A stretch of DNA of 64,000 bases from Cephalopachus bancanus (GCA_027257055.1 JAPVLO010000232.1:1426001-1490000); one strand, 5' to 3'. Counted from the stretch's first letter, positions 36,390 through 47,120 are shown. Program-made: numbers and translations. The notes: a model not told the origin generated them from the sequence alone.

Positions 36390-36945
36390 AACCTAAGTGT
36401 CTATCACTGGATGAATGGATAAGAAAAGGTTGTGGGTATGAACGCACAATGGAATGTTATCCTGCCATAAAAAAGAATGACATCCTGCCATTTACAGCAA
36501 CGTGGATGGAACATGGTCATTACATTAAACGAAATAAGCCAGACACAGAAAGACAAATATCACATGTTTTCTACTCATACAAGGGAGCTAAAAAAAAAAA
36601 AAGTGGACCTCACAGAGGTAGAGAGCAGAATGGAGGTAACCAGAGACCAGGAAGGGAAGTTGGCTGAAGGCTGCAAAAATACAGTCAGATGGGAGAAAGA
36701 AGTTCCAGTACTTGCTAGTACCATGCAGGTATTCTGGTCAACAACTCGCTGTATATTTCAAAATAGCTAGAAGAGTTGTAATGTTCTCACCACAAAGATA
36801 AATGTTTGAGATGATGGATATTCCAGTTACTCTGATTTTACCATTACACACTGTACATAGGCATCAAACTATCACATATACCCCCAAATATGTATAACTA
36901 TCATACATCAATTTTTTAAAAATCATTTAAAAATTATAATGAAAG
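36390..36945 (+). mobile_element. L1 3' end (ORF2 tail and 3' UTR)
   Basis: 'acctaagtgtctatcactgg', 'gaatgttatcctgccataaa' and 'catgttttctactcatacaa' are L1 3' landmarks in order, ending in an AT-rich tail. Confidence 0.9.
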
Positions 36946-36946
36946 A

Positions 36947-37155
36947 AACAAGTGCCTACCACATGCCAGGCACTCATCTGAGCACCTGATGTAGGTTAAT
37001 TTTCTTTTCCTCACAACAAGCCCAGGAAGTCTTGTGCTCCTCGTTGGAAAGGGAAATTGAGACACAGAGGAGTTAGGAAAGCTGCTTAAAGTCCCAAAGC
37101 TGGTGAGTAGTGAGCCCTGGGCTTGAACACAGCCTATCTGGCTCCAGAGCTTGAG
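36947..37155 (+). repeat. MIR
   Basis: 'agtgcctaccacatgccagg' to 'gagccctgggcttgaacaca' follow the MIR layout. Confidence 0.85.
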
Positions 37156-37169
37156 TCGTGCTGCAGAAT

Positions 37170-38160
37170 ACTTCCATCACCCCAGAAAGAAGCCCCCAGA
37201 CCTGTTGGACTCACTTTCAACTCCCTCCTCCCCTCAGACCCTGGCAACCACTAACCTAGCTTCTATCTCTATGGATTTGCACATTGTGAACATTCATATA
37301 AATGAAATCATGCAATACAAGGGGGACCAAAAAACCCCAGAATCATCTTGTGGAGAGTGGGCCCCTTTGTAATACAGGCTTTTGCCGTTAGGTAAATGTT
37401 CTAGGAACCCACCCGCATCAGTGTACCAGCTAGTGGTGTGCTGTGAGGCTGCATTCAGCTTCAGTGGATTTTTTTTGGAGATTTTTTTTCACCGCCTTTG
37501 CCCATTTCGTGATGGGTGATTGACAAGAGCAACTGCCCACACCACGCTCAGTGTTCAGCAGTTTTTGTCCAAAAACAGTATAACCCCTGTACCCCAACCC
37601 CCATTCACCTGATCTCACACCGAACGACTTTGTTTGTTTGTTTGTGTTCCCGGATGAAAAAAGCCCTCAAAAGGAAACATTTTGCTGATGTGGAAGAGGT
37701 GAAACAAAAAACAGCAAAAGCCCTAAAAGACATCAAAACTGAATTCAAAAACTGTTTTGAGCAGTGGAAAAAGTGTCTCAATATGTATATTGCATCCAGC
37801 AGAGAGGAGTTTGAAGGTGACTGAAATTTAAATGCGTGAGAATAAATACACAATTTTTATAGATAAATTCTGGGTTTTGGGGGTCCCCCTTGTAGGTGGC
37901 CTTTTGTGACGGCTTCCTTCCCTTAGCGTGATGTTTTCTGGGTCCATCCATGTTGTATTGGCCCTGTATTCCTTCCTGTGGCTGAGTAAGGACCATCAGT
38001 TGACGGACACCTGGGTTGTTTCCACTTCTTGGCTCTTATGAATGCCACTACATGCATTTGTGTACAAGTCTTTGTGTAAATGTATGCTTTGCAATTCTCT
38101 TGGGTATATACCTAGTGGAATTGTTCAGTTGTGGTAGCTCTGTGTTTAACTTCATCAGTC
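37170..38160 (-). mobile_element. Old L1 3' region, split by mariner B
   Basis: Plus-strand text 'acattgtgaacattcatata' is interrupted at 37318 and resumes at 37895 with 'ggccttttgtgacggcttcc' and 'gggtccatccatgttgtatt', the complement of an old L1 3' region. Confidence 0.8.
37318..37892 (+). mobile_element. Mariner family B, non-autonomous copy 2, intact ends
   Basis: Perfect 13-bp inverted termini including the TA target: 'tacaagggggacc' (37316-37328) against 37882-37894. Inverted similarity continues inward ('ccaaaaaaccccagaa' against 'ttctgggttttggggg'). Plus-strand coding text near 37605-37630 decodes to SPDLTPNDFV, the third-aspartate block of mariner DD34D transposases. The frame at 37516-37824 ends FKNCFEQWKKCLNM...FEGD, a transposase C-terminus. 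At 575 bp it is an internally deleted copy with only the last third of the gene. Confidence 0.92.
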
Positions 38161-38164
38161 AGTT

Positions 38165-38650
38165 TTTGATCACAGTGCACTGACTGGCACCTCACTACTT
38201 GGAAGGAGGAAAATGTATCTTTACATGGGAAGGTTACTGATTAGTGGTGGTGTCTCCCTGAGGTTTCAAAAGTCAGTACCCTGAAGGTCATTGGCACTCA
38301 GAGTATATACTCTCCATGCAGACCCCACAGAGGCCACTTCTAGTGGCCCCCTCTGTGCAACAGATGGGGAGTAACCAATAAGACCGTTGCCCTTCAAGTA
38401 ACTCAAGGGCTCAGGCTTGAGAAATGCAGCCTTTTGGGGGACCTCTGAGAGTCTGTCTAGAGAAGCAAATGCTTTGGGAAGATCACACAGTCCGGTAAGA
38501 ATAATCCTGGCGTTGATTTTTAGAATTCTCTATGCATAGCATAATGCGAAATGCCTCCCAGCCTTGTTCCTAGACCCACACTCTCAAGTTGGTAGCCGCT
38601 GGTCACATGTGGCCGTTAAGCACTCGGAAGGCGGTCGTTCTGAATTAAGA
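38165..38650. other. Unassigned DNA
   Basis: No gene or clear repeat; precedes the MER2-like element. Confidence 0.3.
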
Positions 38651-38717
38651 GCTGCTGTACAGTTTGGCCATCCTCACCTGAAAATCTGAAATTCAAAATA
38701 CTCCAAATCCAAACTTC

Positions 38718-39012
38718 TTTTTTTTTCTTTTTGAGTTGGAATCTCACTCTGTCGTCCAGGCTGGAATGCAGTGGCACGCTCACAGCCACAGCAGCCTCGA
38801 CCTGCTGGGCTTAGGTGATCCTTCCACCTCAGCCTTCCAAGTAACTGGAACTACAGACATGCACCACGAGGCCCAGCTAATTTTTTGATTTATTATAGAG
38901 ACGAGGTCTCACCATGTGGCCCAGACTGATCTTGAACCCGTGGGCTCAGGCAATCCTCTTGCCTCTGCCTCCCAAAGTGTTGTGATGACAGTTGTGAGCC
39001 ACTACGCCCAGA
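38718..39012 (-). repeat. Alu dimer in MER2-like element
   Basis: Flanks 'aaatccaaacttctt' and 'aaattcaagcttctt' are a diverged 15-bp target duplication. Confidence 0.92.
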
Positions 39013-39525
39013 CAAATTCAAGCTTCTTAGGCACCAATGTGATGCTACAAGTGTTGTCACAGGTGGAGCCTGAACACTTGCCGTAGTCTGTTGCTCTGAT
39101 GTCCAGCAGCTGACGCGGGTGTCCTGGTGCTGCTCCAGGGCTGCCTAGTGACCCTGAACACATTATTTGCTCACCGTATTAGTAATAGTGTGTCATATTT
39201 CTTATGGTTAAGTACTTCTGTGTGAATCATTAAGAACGCGTTTGCTTATTGGGAGCATATAAATTCAGAGTTGGGAATGATGGTGATGTCAGGCAACCAC
39301 ACACTGTCCTCATGGTGGTAGCTGAGACAGGGACATCTTTGCGTTCTGGTGGGTCAGTATACACAAAATTTGTTTCATGCACAAGCTTTTTAAAATTCAT
39401 TTTAAAATATTTTATAAAATTACTTTTAGGCTATTTGTATAAGGTACATATGAAACATAAATGAATTTTGTGTTTTGACTTGGGTCTCTTTTCAATATAG
39501 CTCATTATGTATATGCAAATATTCT

Positions 39526-39603
39526 TTTTTTTTTTTTAAAGCGGGATTTATTGAGAGGACAGAAAAGCTCCCACAGTGGGAGGGGACCCAAAAGGGTTGC
39601 CCT
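39526..39603 (-). mobile_element. Retrocopy of an LTR R-region RNA
   Basis: On the minus strand this reads 'gggcaaccc...aataaatcccgcttt' followed by a poly(A) of about 12. It aligns to the LTR at 1018-1083 with only about five differences and small indels. A perfect 10-bp duplication 'caaatattct' flanks it (39516-39525 and 39604-39613). Poly(A) tail plus target duplication are hallmarks of L1-machinery retroposition of an RNA. The 5' end coincides with the position about 30 bp below the LTR's TATA box. Confidence 0.88.
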
Positions 39604-39784
39604 CAAATATTCTAAAGTCAGAAAAAAAAACCCAAATCTGAAACACGTCTGGTCACAAGCATTTCAGATAAGGGATACTCAGGCTATACATGTAAAATAC
39701 ACATTAAATTTTGAAGAGAATGCAAAATATCTCACTGACATTTTTTACGTGTTATAATTATATTTTGGACATGTTAAGCAAAAT

Positions 39785-40095
39785 ATAGCTCCAAAAAAAA
39801 TTTTTTTTTTCTCTCCTGCCTCAGCCTTCCAAGTAGCTGGGACATGCCACTATGCCTGGCTGATTTTTAAAATATTTTTGGGGGAGGGTCTTGCTGTGTT
39901 GCCCAGGCTGTTCTCTCCTGCCTTAGTTGTCCAAATAGCTAGCACATGCCACCACGCCCAATTGATTTTTAAAATTTTGGGGGGGAGGAGGTCTTGCTAT
40001 GCTGCCCAGGCTGTTCTCGAATTCCTGACCTCAAGCAATCCTCCTGCTTCAGCCTCCTGATTCCAAGCACGAATCACAACACCTGCTCAAGTATA
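39785..40095 (-). repeat. Rearranged Alu with an internal tandem duplication
   Basis: Two successive blocks (about 39812-39916 and 39917-40018), each running from 'tctcctgcct' through 'cccaggctgttc', repeat the same part of an Alu; the usual order of a dimer is lost. Confidence 0.8.
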
Positions 40096-40184
40096 GCACT
40101 AAAATTAATTTCACCTGTTTCTTTTTAACTTTAGAAAATTTTAAATGGCACATGTGGCTCACATTGAGGCTTGCATTATATTTC

Positions 40185-40400
40185 TACTAGGCAGCACCGA
40201 TTCTAGGCTATTCCTCCCAGTAATCTGATCAGCTGGATGGCATTCTCATCCCCACATTAGGGGCGAGGAAATTGAGGCTTAGAGAGCTTAGGTAAATTGC
40301 CTGTGATCATACAGCTGTGGCTTAAGTGCAAATCTGTCTCCAATCCCGAATTCTTGCCCATTACTCTGGGCTGTCTCCCCATGGTCCAGAAATGTAACCC
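40185..40400 (+). repeat. MIR
   Basis: 'gaggaaattgaggcttagag' and 'tacagctgtggcttaagtgc' are MIR motifs. Confidence 0.75.
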
Positions 40401-41376
40401 GTGTGATATGGAAATGGTTATGCTCATCCACTGTGGCAAATAGCTGTTTTCAGGCCTCCATTTTAGAGCACAAGAAAAATGTTCTATGCAGTTCGGTAAG
40501 GCAGAACTTAGGCTGTAGTTAGGGGAAATTTCCTCTGCAAACGTGTCTTAAATACTAACTCTTGTTTGTAATGGTTTGGGGGCTCACCCACCAAGACTAA
40601 AAGGAAGATGAAACTGCCTCAGAGCTCACCTGTGTCCCTGTGATCTCATCCCCTCGTCCCATCAGTTTCATGTCTGGCTCAGCCGTGACACTCGAGCACG
40701 ATGGGGTGGAATGAGAGGAGTTGGTGCTTCCAGAAGTCTCGTTCTTTCCCCCCGTAAAGTGAAGGTTTGAATTTCATCCCATTTCATTTGAATTTGTGAA
40801 AACTCCCATGGGATATTCTTCACGGCAGTCCTGCCCTTTTCTAAGTTTCCTAGGAAGAGGGGGCAAACCTGCGACAGCGAGAAACTCTTCGCCGAAATAC
40901 CAAACCATTCTAAAACGTGTGCTCCAATGCGGTCAAGCCTTCCTTTTCCTTTCCAGTAGTCTTCACTGGCAAAGAGTTATCATGTGTGCATCATAATGCT
41001 AGCTATTACTGTTTGTTAAATGCCATGATTTAATTTTATTTGCATTTTACGTATACCTGTGTATAACATGTATCGTGAGTATAATTTACTCATTAAATTT
41101 CAAATACCAAGAGGAAGCCCAGTTGAGAACACCAGCTCCTTAGGCTGTTTTTCTAAGTCAGGAAGTCAGGAGGAGGACTGAGATAATTGGGAATTGAACT
41201 CTGCTACAGGTCCTCATTCCCAAATGTTTAAACCCTCTTATATTCTTGGGGGCTAGAAATGTTCCTGAGAGCTGTTCAGCAAAAATGCACACTTATCTTT
41301 TTAAAAATTGTCCTCCCAGACTGCAGCATACCAAGAAATATTACATCTTGACTTTTATAAGATTAAGTGCTTCTCA
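40401..41376. other. Unassigned DNA
   Basis: Nearly 1 kb without a recognised repeat or a supported coding frame. Confidence 0.35.
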
Positions 41377-41663
41377 GGCCAGGCATGGTGGCTCATACTT
41401 GTAATCTCAGCACTTTGGGAGACTGAAGCGGGCTAGGAGTTCAGAATGAGCCTGGGCAACACAGTAAGCCCTGTCTCTCAAAAAATTTTTTAAAAAGAGC
41501 AGGGCCATGGTGACACATGCCTGTAGTCCCAGCTACTTGGGAGGCTGAGGCAGAAGAATCATTTGAGGCCAAGAGTTCAAGGCTGCAGTCAGCTATGATG
41601 GCACCGCCGCACTCCAGACTGGAAGGCAGAGTGACACCTCATATCTAAAAAAAAAAAAAAAAA
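41377..41663 (+). repeat. Alu dimer, older type
   Basis: Both arms, with a short deletion in the left arm and an A tail. Confidence 0.9.
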
Positions 41664-42024
41664 ATGATTAATTGCAATTCAAAAATCAAGCTCCAAGAGG
41701 CTAAAAATGTTTCTAGACATGTATGTGCTACTTTTGTTCTTATTTTTTTTAAATCAGAGTCAATTTTTGAGTGCCCCCATATTAGGTTCACTTTGGCTGA
41801 AATTGCTACATGGAAAATACATTCCAGCTTTTGATTTTTGTTTAGTCATTCTTCCTTGAAATTCCTTGGCGGTTTCAAGTGTCAGTTAAGATGCCAATGA
41901 CCACAGAGAGAAGAAGTCTGAAAGATAAAATGGAGTTGAGAAAGGTGTTTGGCGCTGTCAATCAGATGACTTGAATTTAAGTTCTGTTTCAAGAATGAGT
42001 TAGCAACAAGGCCTTGGGGGATTT

Positions 42025-42760
42025 ACGTTCCAGAAACATTTACACACCCACAGTGTTCAAGGTATTGTGGTAAGTGATGCGGGAGCAGCAGAGATTAAAA
42101 AAAAAAAGACATGTGTCCTCCAGGAAACGATCACCTAAGAGAAGAGAAAGCCTATTCACAAAACTATGGTATAACCTGCCACAGAGTGTGTGAGTAGCAG
42201 AATGAAATTTAAAGGAGGCCAGGTGCAGTGGCACATGCTGGTAATTTTAGCACACTGGGAGGCCGAGGCAAGAAGATTAGGTCAGGAGTTCGAGACCAGC
42301 CTGGGCAACATAACGAGAGTTTATCTCTACAAAAAAATAAAAAAATTAGCTGGGTGTGGTGGCGCATGTATGTAGTCCCAGCTACTTGGAATTGCCTGAG
42401 TCCAGCAGGTCCAGGCTGCGATGAGCCGTGATGGTGCCACTACACTCCAACCTTGGTGACAGAGTGAGACCCCGACTCAAATAAAAGGACTTAAAGGAGC
42501 ACAGAGGGACACAGATGTAATTCCAGCCAGGGAGAACGGGGACAGCACTGTGAAGAAGGTGCTCTTTGGGGTCCTGGAAGGGATGGGTCGCATTTCAGGG
42601 TGGGGCTGGGAGGGAAGGGTGTCTTGGAGGGGGAAACCATATAAGCAAAGTGCACAGGAAGAAAGTGCAGAGCTGGTTCCAGAAACTGATTAGACTGGAG
42701 GGTGCAGTTGACTCAAGTCATAATGGAAGATAAGTTTTGACCACTAGGTTGACATCCAGT
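42025..42760 (-). mobile_element. L2-like 3' fragment split by an Alu
   Basis: 'agaaacatttacacacccac' and, past the Alu, 'gggacacagatgtaattcca' belong to one old element resembling the reverse strand of the L2 3' region. Confidence 0.5.
42217..42485 (+). repeat. Alu dimer
   Basis: Flanked by 'ttaaaggag' on both sides (about 42208 and 42491). The right arm has a deletion after 'ccagctacttgga'. Confidence 0.9.
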
Positions 42761-43099
42761 GGGGGAGGGGCTTGCATCGCATTCTGGGGAATCCGGCCCT
42801 TTGGATTGTTGGGAGCAGACAGACAGCAAAGGTGAGGAACAGACCCAGTGTGGTCAGCTTTGCGAGGACGATCTCTCTAGCAGCACTGAGTGGCCAGCAG
42901 GAGGCTGGGACACCAGGTGGAAATGGTCATGGTAGGCCAAGGGACATGGGGCTGGCCAGAGAAGGCAGACCCAAGAGAACTTTCGGGGGGAGAAACTGCA
43001 GGACTTGGTGAAGTGTGGTTTTCGAGATGTAAAAGTGACTGGGGTTTGCGCATGAGTGAGTCAGAGGATGGAGATGCCGGGATGGAGGGGGTTAGCCGG
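42761..43099. other. Unassigned DNA
   Basis: GC-moderate; overlapping short plus-strand frames, none recognised. Confidence 0.3.
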
Positions 43100-43600
43100 G
43101 AGATATGCTGGTTTGGTCTCTAGCATATTTAGTCTACTCTGAACACATCGGCTGGCATCATCCCAGAAAACACAAGTCAATTCCCGACTTGCCCTGCTCG
43201 GGACCATTCAGTGCCTTCTCATCTTACTCAGAGTCAAAGAAAACTCCTTCCAAGGACCGGTAGAGCCTCACGTGTCCCAGTTCCCAAGTTCCCTGCAAGG
43301 GGACCTCCTCCGGAGCCCTCTTCCCCCTGGCAAGGGCCCCCCTGGCCTTCCCACTGTGTTCCCCAAAGTCCTCCCTGTGGATCATTCTTGGTGTTTTCTC
43401 TGCCCAAAGCCCTCTCCTCGGGCAGTTCTCGTCCCTCTCCTCTCACCTCCTCCGGCTCTCACTCACAGGCCGCCTTTCCAGGAAGGCCTTTCCTGAGCCA
43501 CGCCAGCCTCCCTTCCCGCCCTCCCTTCCCCCCACTTTCCTGTTCCCCACGGTGCTCATCAGCAACTGACACTCGGCGTGTACTTGTTTATGATCACAGA
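43100..43600 (+). mobile_element. L2 fragment
   Basis: 'cattcagtgccttctcatct' with 'ctcagagtcaaagaaaactcc' and 'ggaaggcctttcctgagcca' are L2 3' landmarks in order. The long 43211-43801 frame is L2 running into L1 and is not a gene. Confidence 0.75.
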
Positions 43601-44051
43601 CTGGAAATTGAAGCTGTAAAAGAAAAATTAAAAAATGAAATAATGCCCTGTGTTCAAGGGTGCGATGAGGCTTATTGTCCTCACAGGCCAATCTCAAGAC
43701 TGGGTACTGATAAGACTCCCTTGGAAAAGCAATTTGGCAGGAAGAATGAAGAGTCATTAAATGTCCATGTCCTCGAACAGTCTATGTTTTGGAAATTCTG
43801 AAAGTCAGCTTTAAGAATATAATCTAAAGCGTGGAAAAGAAAACATGCGGGAAAAAGTATACCAGCGTGATATTTATTATATCGACAACCGGAAAGATTC
43901 TAAACATCTAATAATATAAAGAGATGGTTGCATTAAGCAAATTACTGTCCACTTACTTAATGATATATTATTCACTTGCTAAAAGGTTAGCTATAAAAAG
44001 CTGGCTAGCAACAAGGAAAATGCATATAAGACAATGTTATGTTAAAAAAAA

Positions 44052-44340
44052 TAGCTGGACTCAGTGGCTCAGCCTGTAATCCCGCACTTCGGGAGGCTGA
44101 GGTGAGTGGACTTCCTGAGCCGACTGGTTCGAGACCCGCCTGGGCAACCTGGCGAGACCTCATCTCTACAATAAATCAGAAAATTAGCCGGGCATGCTAG
44201 CACGCACCTGTAGTTCCAGTTACTTAGAAGGCTGAGGCGGAAGGATCACCCGAGCCCAGCAGGCCCAGCAGGTCAGAAGCGGCCACTGCACTCCAGTCTG
44301 GGCGACAGAGTGAGACTCCAACTCAAAAAACTAAAAAATA
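44052..44340 (+). repeat. Alu dimer, strepsirrhine type
   Basis: Lemur-type head and linker. The right arm has a local duplication 'agcaggcccagcaggtc' in place of the usual 'gaggctgcggtggcc'. Confidence 0.92.
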
Positions 44341-44350
44341 AAAAAAAAAA

Positions 44351-44572
44351 CACAGCCCAGGTAACATGGTGAGAACGCGTCTCTACAATAAATCAAAAAA
44401 TTAGTTGGGCATAGTGGTGTGCCCCTGTAGTCCCAGCTACTTGGGAGGCTGAGGCAGAAGGATCGCCTGAGTCCAACAGGTCGAGGCTGCGGTAGCCGTG
44501 ATCTTGCCACTGCACTCCTCCAGCCTAGGCGGCAGAGTGAGACCTCGATTCAAAAAAAGAATAAATAAATAA
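44351..44572 (+). repeat. Partial Alu directly downstream
   Basis: Begins inside the left arm ('cagcccaggtaacatggtga') and has a complete right arm and an A-rich tail. Confidence 0.85.
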
Positions 44573-45004
44573 AACCAGAACCCATGACTGCATACAGCAT
44601 GATTTCGGTTATCTTTGAATATGCACTCACACAAAAAGACTAGAAGGAACTTAACCCAAATTAGGATATTAAAGGCGTTAGGATAATGGGATTATAGGCC
44701 GCTTATTTTTTATAAATCTTTTCTCTTTTCTGTATTTAGATTTTATTCTTTCTGTAATGTGGTTATTTGGTTTTTGTAAATACTCAGAAATACTCAAAAG
44801 AAACCACTGCCACACCTCAACTCGCTGTCCAGACTGCACTACTGGGAGCCATGGCAAGTGTCAGTGTCCGGGCTGCCGGAGTCTGCTGTTAGGGCCGAGG
44901 GCCTCTAGCACGATGGCTCGCCCTACAGCCTTCGGCCAGAGTGCCTCAGTTCCCCCACCTCCTCGTCCCTAACTCCTTCCTCTCTGCCACCTCCCTGTAC
45001 GATT

Positions 45005-45210
45005 TTAGGCTGCGTCTTCCTGACGATAAAGATCATGATCTTGATACTTGCCCCAGCTGGTGACAGTGCACGGGTGCACAGATGGAGGCCAAACCACCTT
45101 GGGAATGGCTCCTCCTTTCGGTCTTATTCTGGCTCCTCCTAGGATCCCGCTTGGTTTCCTGGCGCGCTTATCCCCGTCCGGCATGTGATGGACTTGCTTG
45201 AGGTTCACAA
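45005..45210 (-). CDS. Candidate 3'-terminal coding exon, unidentified
   Basis: On the minus strand a very strong acceptor, a 20-base pyrimidine run ending 'ccttttttctcag', abuts 45210. Behind it the frame VNLKQVHHMPDGDKRARKPS...YRQEDAA runs 67 codons to TAA at 45007-45005. The first two bases (TT) would complete a codon from an upstream exon. The peptide is basic in its first half. An internal donor 'aag|gtggtt' (45098/45097) is possible but weak. A polyadenylation signal on this strand lies about 270 bases further on, in the old L1. The upstream MIR starts almost at the pyrimidine run, so MIR exonisation is an alternative. I do not recognise the protein. Confidence 0.3.
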
Positions 45211-45224
45211 CTGAGAAAAAAGGA

Positions 45225-45460
45225 AAAAGTTAATTCCACGTGCCAGTTAAGTGCCAGTTAGGCTCTTTGTTTATATTACTTCATTTTATCCTTACAAGCC
45301 GGCAAAATAAGTGATAAATTTTAGGGACGAGGAGACTGAGGCTTCAAGGGGTTCAGCAATTTGCATAAGTTCACTCGTGTAGGAAGTTATTAAATTGGAA
45401 TTTAAACTCTTATTTTATGACCTCAAGTCCTATGCCCTTAGCCACTACACTGACAAACGC
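45225..45460 (+). repeat. MIR
   Basis: 'cacgtgccagttaagtgcca' and 'ggagactgaggcttcaaggg' to 'cccttagccactacactgac' follow the MIR layout. Confidence 0.85.
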
Positions 45461-45879
45461 ATCAATTATTAAGATAGCTAAAGTTAATTTACTATATGGA
45501 CATTGCCCAGGTGAAGTAAACAATTGAATAACTGCATAATTCACCCTAAAACTCATCATCAGTTGATGCTAAATGTCCTTGTGCTCGAATTAATCGTTGC
45601 TTCAGATTTTCTCTATGTCCACAGCGTCTCAATAACTCTTAGAGGCCTTAAAATTAACCTTAAAAATTAACAATGTAAAATATGTGAACTGTTTTGATTA
45701 TTTGCAGTATTCTAAGTATTTAATTATTAATTAGAATCAATTTTATCTGCTTTGATGAACAGCCTCATTTGAAGGATTTTGAAGCTCTTTTTTGGGTCAG
45801 ACAGCAACTTTTCTTGATAAAGCAAAATCCTTAGTTATTATATATTAAGTTAGATACTTTCAATTGGTTATTTAGACTT
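45461..45879. other. AT-rich unassigned DNA
   Basis: No repeat or frame recognised. Confidence 0.35.
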
Positions 45880-45892
45880 AAGAATTGAGACT

Positions 45893-46185
45893 TTTTTTGT
45901 TTTTTTTTTTTGAGTCGGAGTCTCACTCTGTCGCCCAGACTGGAGTGCAGTGGCCTCTCCCGGCCACCGCAGCCTCGACCTGCTGGGCTCCGGCGATCCT
46001 TCCGCCTCAGCCTTCCGAGTAGCCGGAATTACAGGCATGCGCTACCACACCCGGCTGATTTTTTGATTTATTGTAGAGATGAGGTCTCGCTGCCCAGGCG
46101 GGTCTCGAACCCACAGGCTCAGGCAATCCACTCACCTCAGCCTCACCAAAGACGCGGGATTACAGGCTGAGCCACCGAGCCCGGC
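45893..46185 (-). repeat. Alu dimer, young strepsirrhine type
   Basis: Perfect 13-bp duplication 'aagaattgagact' at 45880-45892 and 46186-46198. Confidence 0.96.
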
Positions 46186-46469
46186 AAGAATTGAGACTAT
46201 TAATAGGAGACATGTAAGATGTCAAAAGGAATGTAGTATCTAGTTATGACTAATACTATTTCAGAGAAAATTTTTCACAAAGAGATTTTCCACTTAATAA
46301 CCCATTTATTTCAAGCAACATTCAGTTTAATAGATTCTAAACACATTTGTTGTAATGAGAATGAAGGAATCGAATAGAGTTTCCCAGGAACTATTGTTCA
46401 TAACGTTCACTGTTCACCATGACCATAGTTCACCAGCGTTCTCGTGTGCCTCCATATAGAAAATCCTCT

Positions 46470-46767
46470 TATTTTTTTTTTTCCTAGTCGGAGTCTCATT
46501 CTGTCACCCAGGCTGGAGTGCAGTGGCACGCTCACGCCCACCAAAGCCTTGACCTGCTGGGCTCAGGAGATCCTTCTGCCTCAGCCTTCCGAGTAACTGG
46601 AACTACAGGCGTGCACCACCATGGCCGGCTAATTTTTTTTATTTATTGTAGAGACGAGGTCTCGCCAAGTTGCCCAGGCTGGTCTTAAACCCCTGGGCTC
46701 AGGTAATCTTCTCGCCTCTGCCTCCCAAAGTGCTGAGATTATAGGCATGAGCCACTGAGCCTGGCCA
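46470..46767 (-). repeat. Alu dimer, left member of an inverted pair
   Basis: Complement of both arms, head at the right end ('cactgagcctggcc'). Confidence 0.93.
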
Positions 46768-46769
46768 GA

Positions 46770-47120
46770 AACTCATGGCTATAATCCCAGTGACTCAGGA
46801 GGCTGAGGTGAAAAGATCCCTTGTGGGCAGGAGTTTGAGATTGACCGGGGCAACACAGCAAGACCCCATCTCTAAAAAAGTAAAAATAAAAATAAAAATA
46901 AAATTAGCCAGGCATGGTGGCCTGTACCTATAGTCTACTTGCTACTTGGGAGGTTGGAGGATCCGTTGAACCCAGGAGTTTGAGGCTATCATGAACTGTG
47001 ATCATTCCACTGCATTCCAGTCTGGGTGATGGAGCAGATCCCATCTCTACAGAAAGGAAGGACAGAAGGAAGAAGGGAGAAAGAGAGGAAGGGAGGGAGG
47101 GGCGTGGAAGGAAGGGGAGG
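46770..47120 (+). repeat. Alu dimer with purine-rich tail, right member of the pair
   Basis: Starts inside the head ('actcatggctataatcccag') directly next to the minus-strand Alu. The tail expands into a GGAA/GGGA-rich tract at 47055-47118. Confidence 0.9.

Larger units (their letters stand above)
38655..39690. mobile_element. MER2-like Tigger DNA transposon, twice interrupted
   Basis: Left end 'cagtttggccatcctcacct' with 'tctgaaattcaaaatactcc' and right end 'catttcagataagggatact' match the TIR-bearing ends of a MER2-type Tigger element. Interrupted by an Alu (38718-39012) and by the retrocopied LTR fragment (39526-39603). The interior is diverged. Confidence 0.7.
43605..44770 (+). mobile_element. 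Old L1 3' region split by Alus
   Basis: 'aagcaatttggcaggaagaa', 'taatatataaagagatggttg'-like text and, past the Alus, 'catgactgcatacagcatga' and 'tttctgtatttagattttat' match an old L1 3' region. Confidence 0.7.

Noticed and set aside
37516..37824. 102-residue plus-strand frame as a host gene
   Set aside because: It is the C-terminal remnant of a mariner transposase inside a TA-flanked 575-bp deletion derivative, with no full catalytic domain.
43211..43801. Longest plus-strand frame, 196 residues
   Set aside because: It runs through an L2 fragment into an old L1 with no start, domain or splice evidence.
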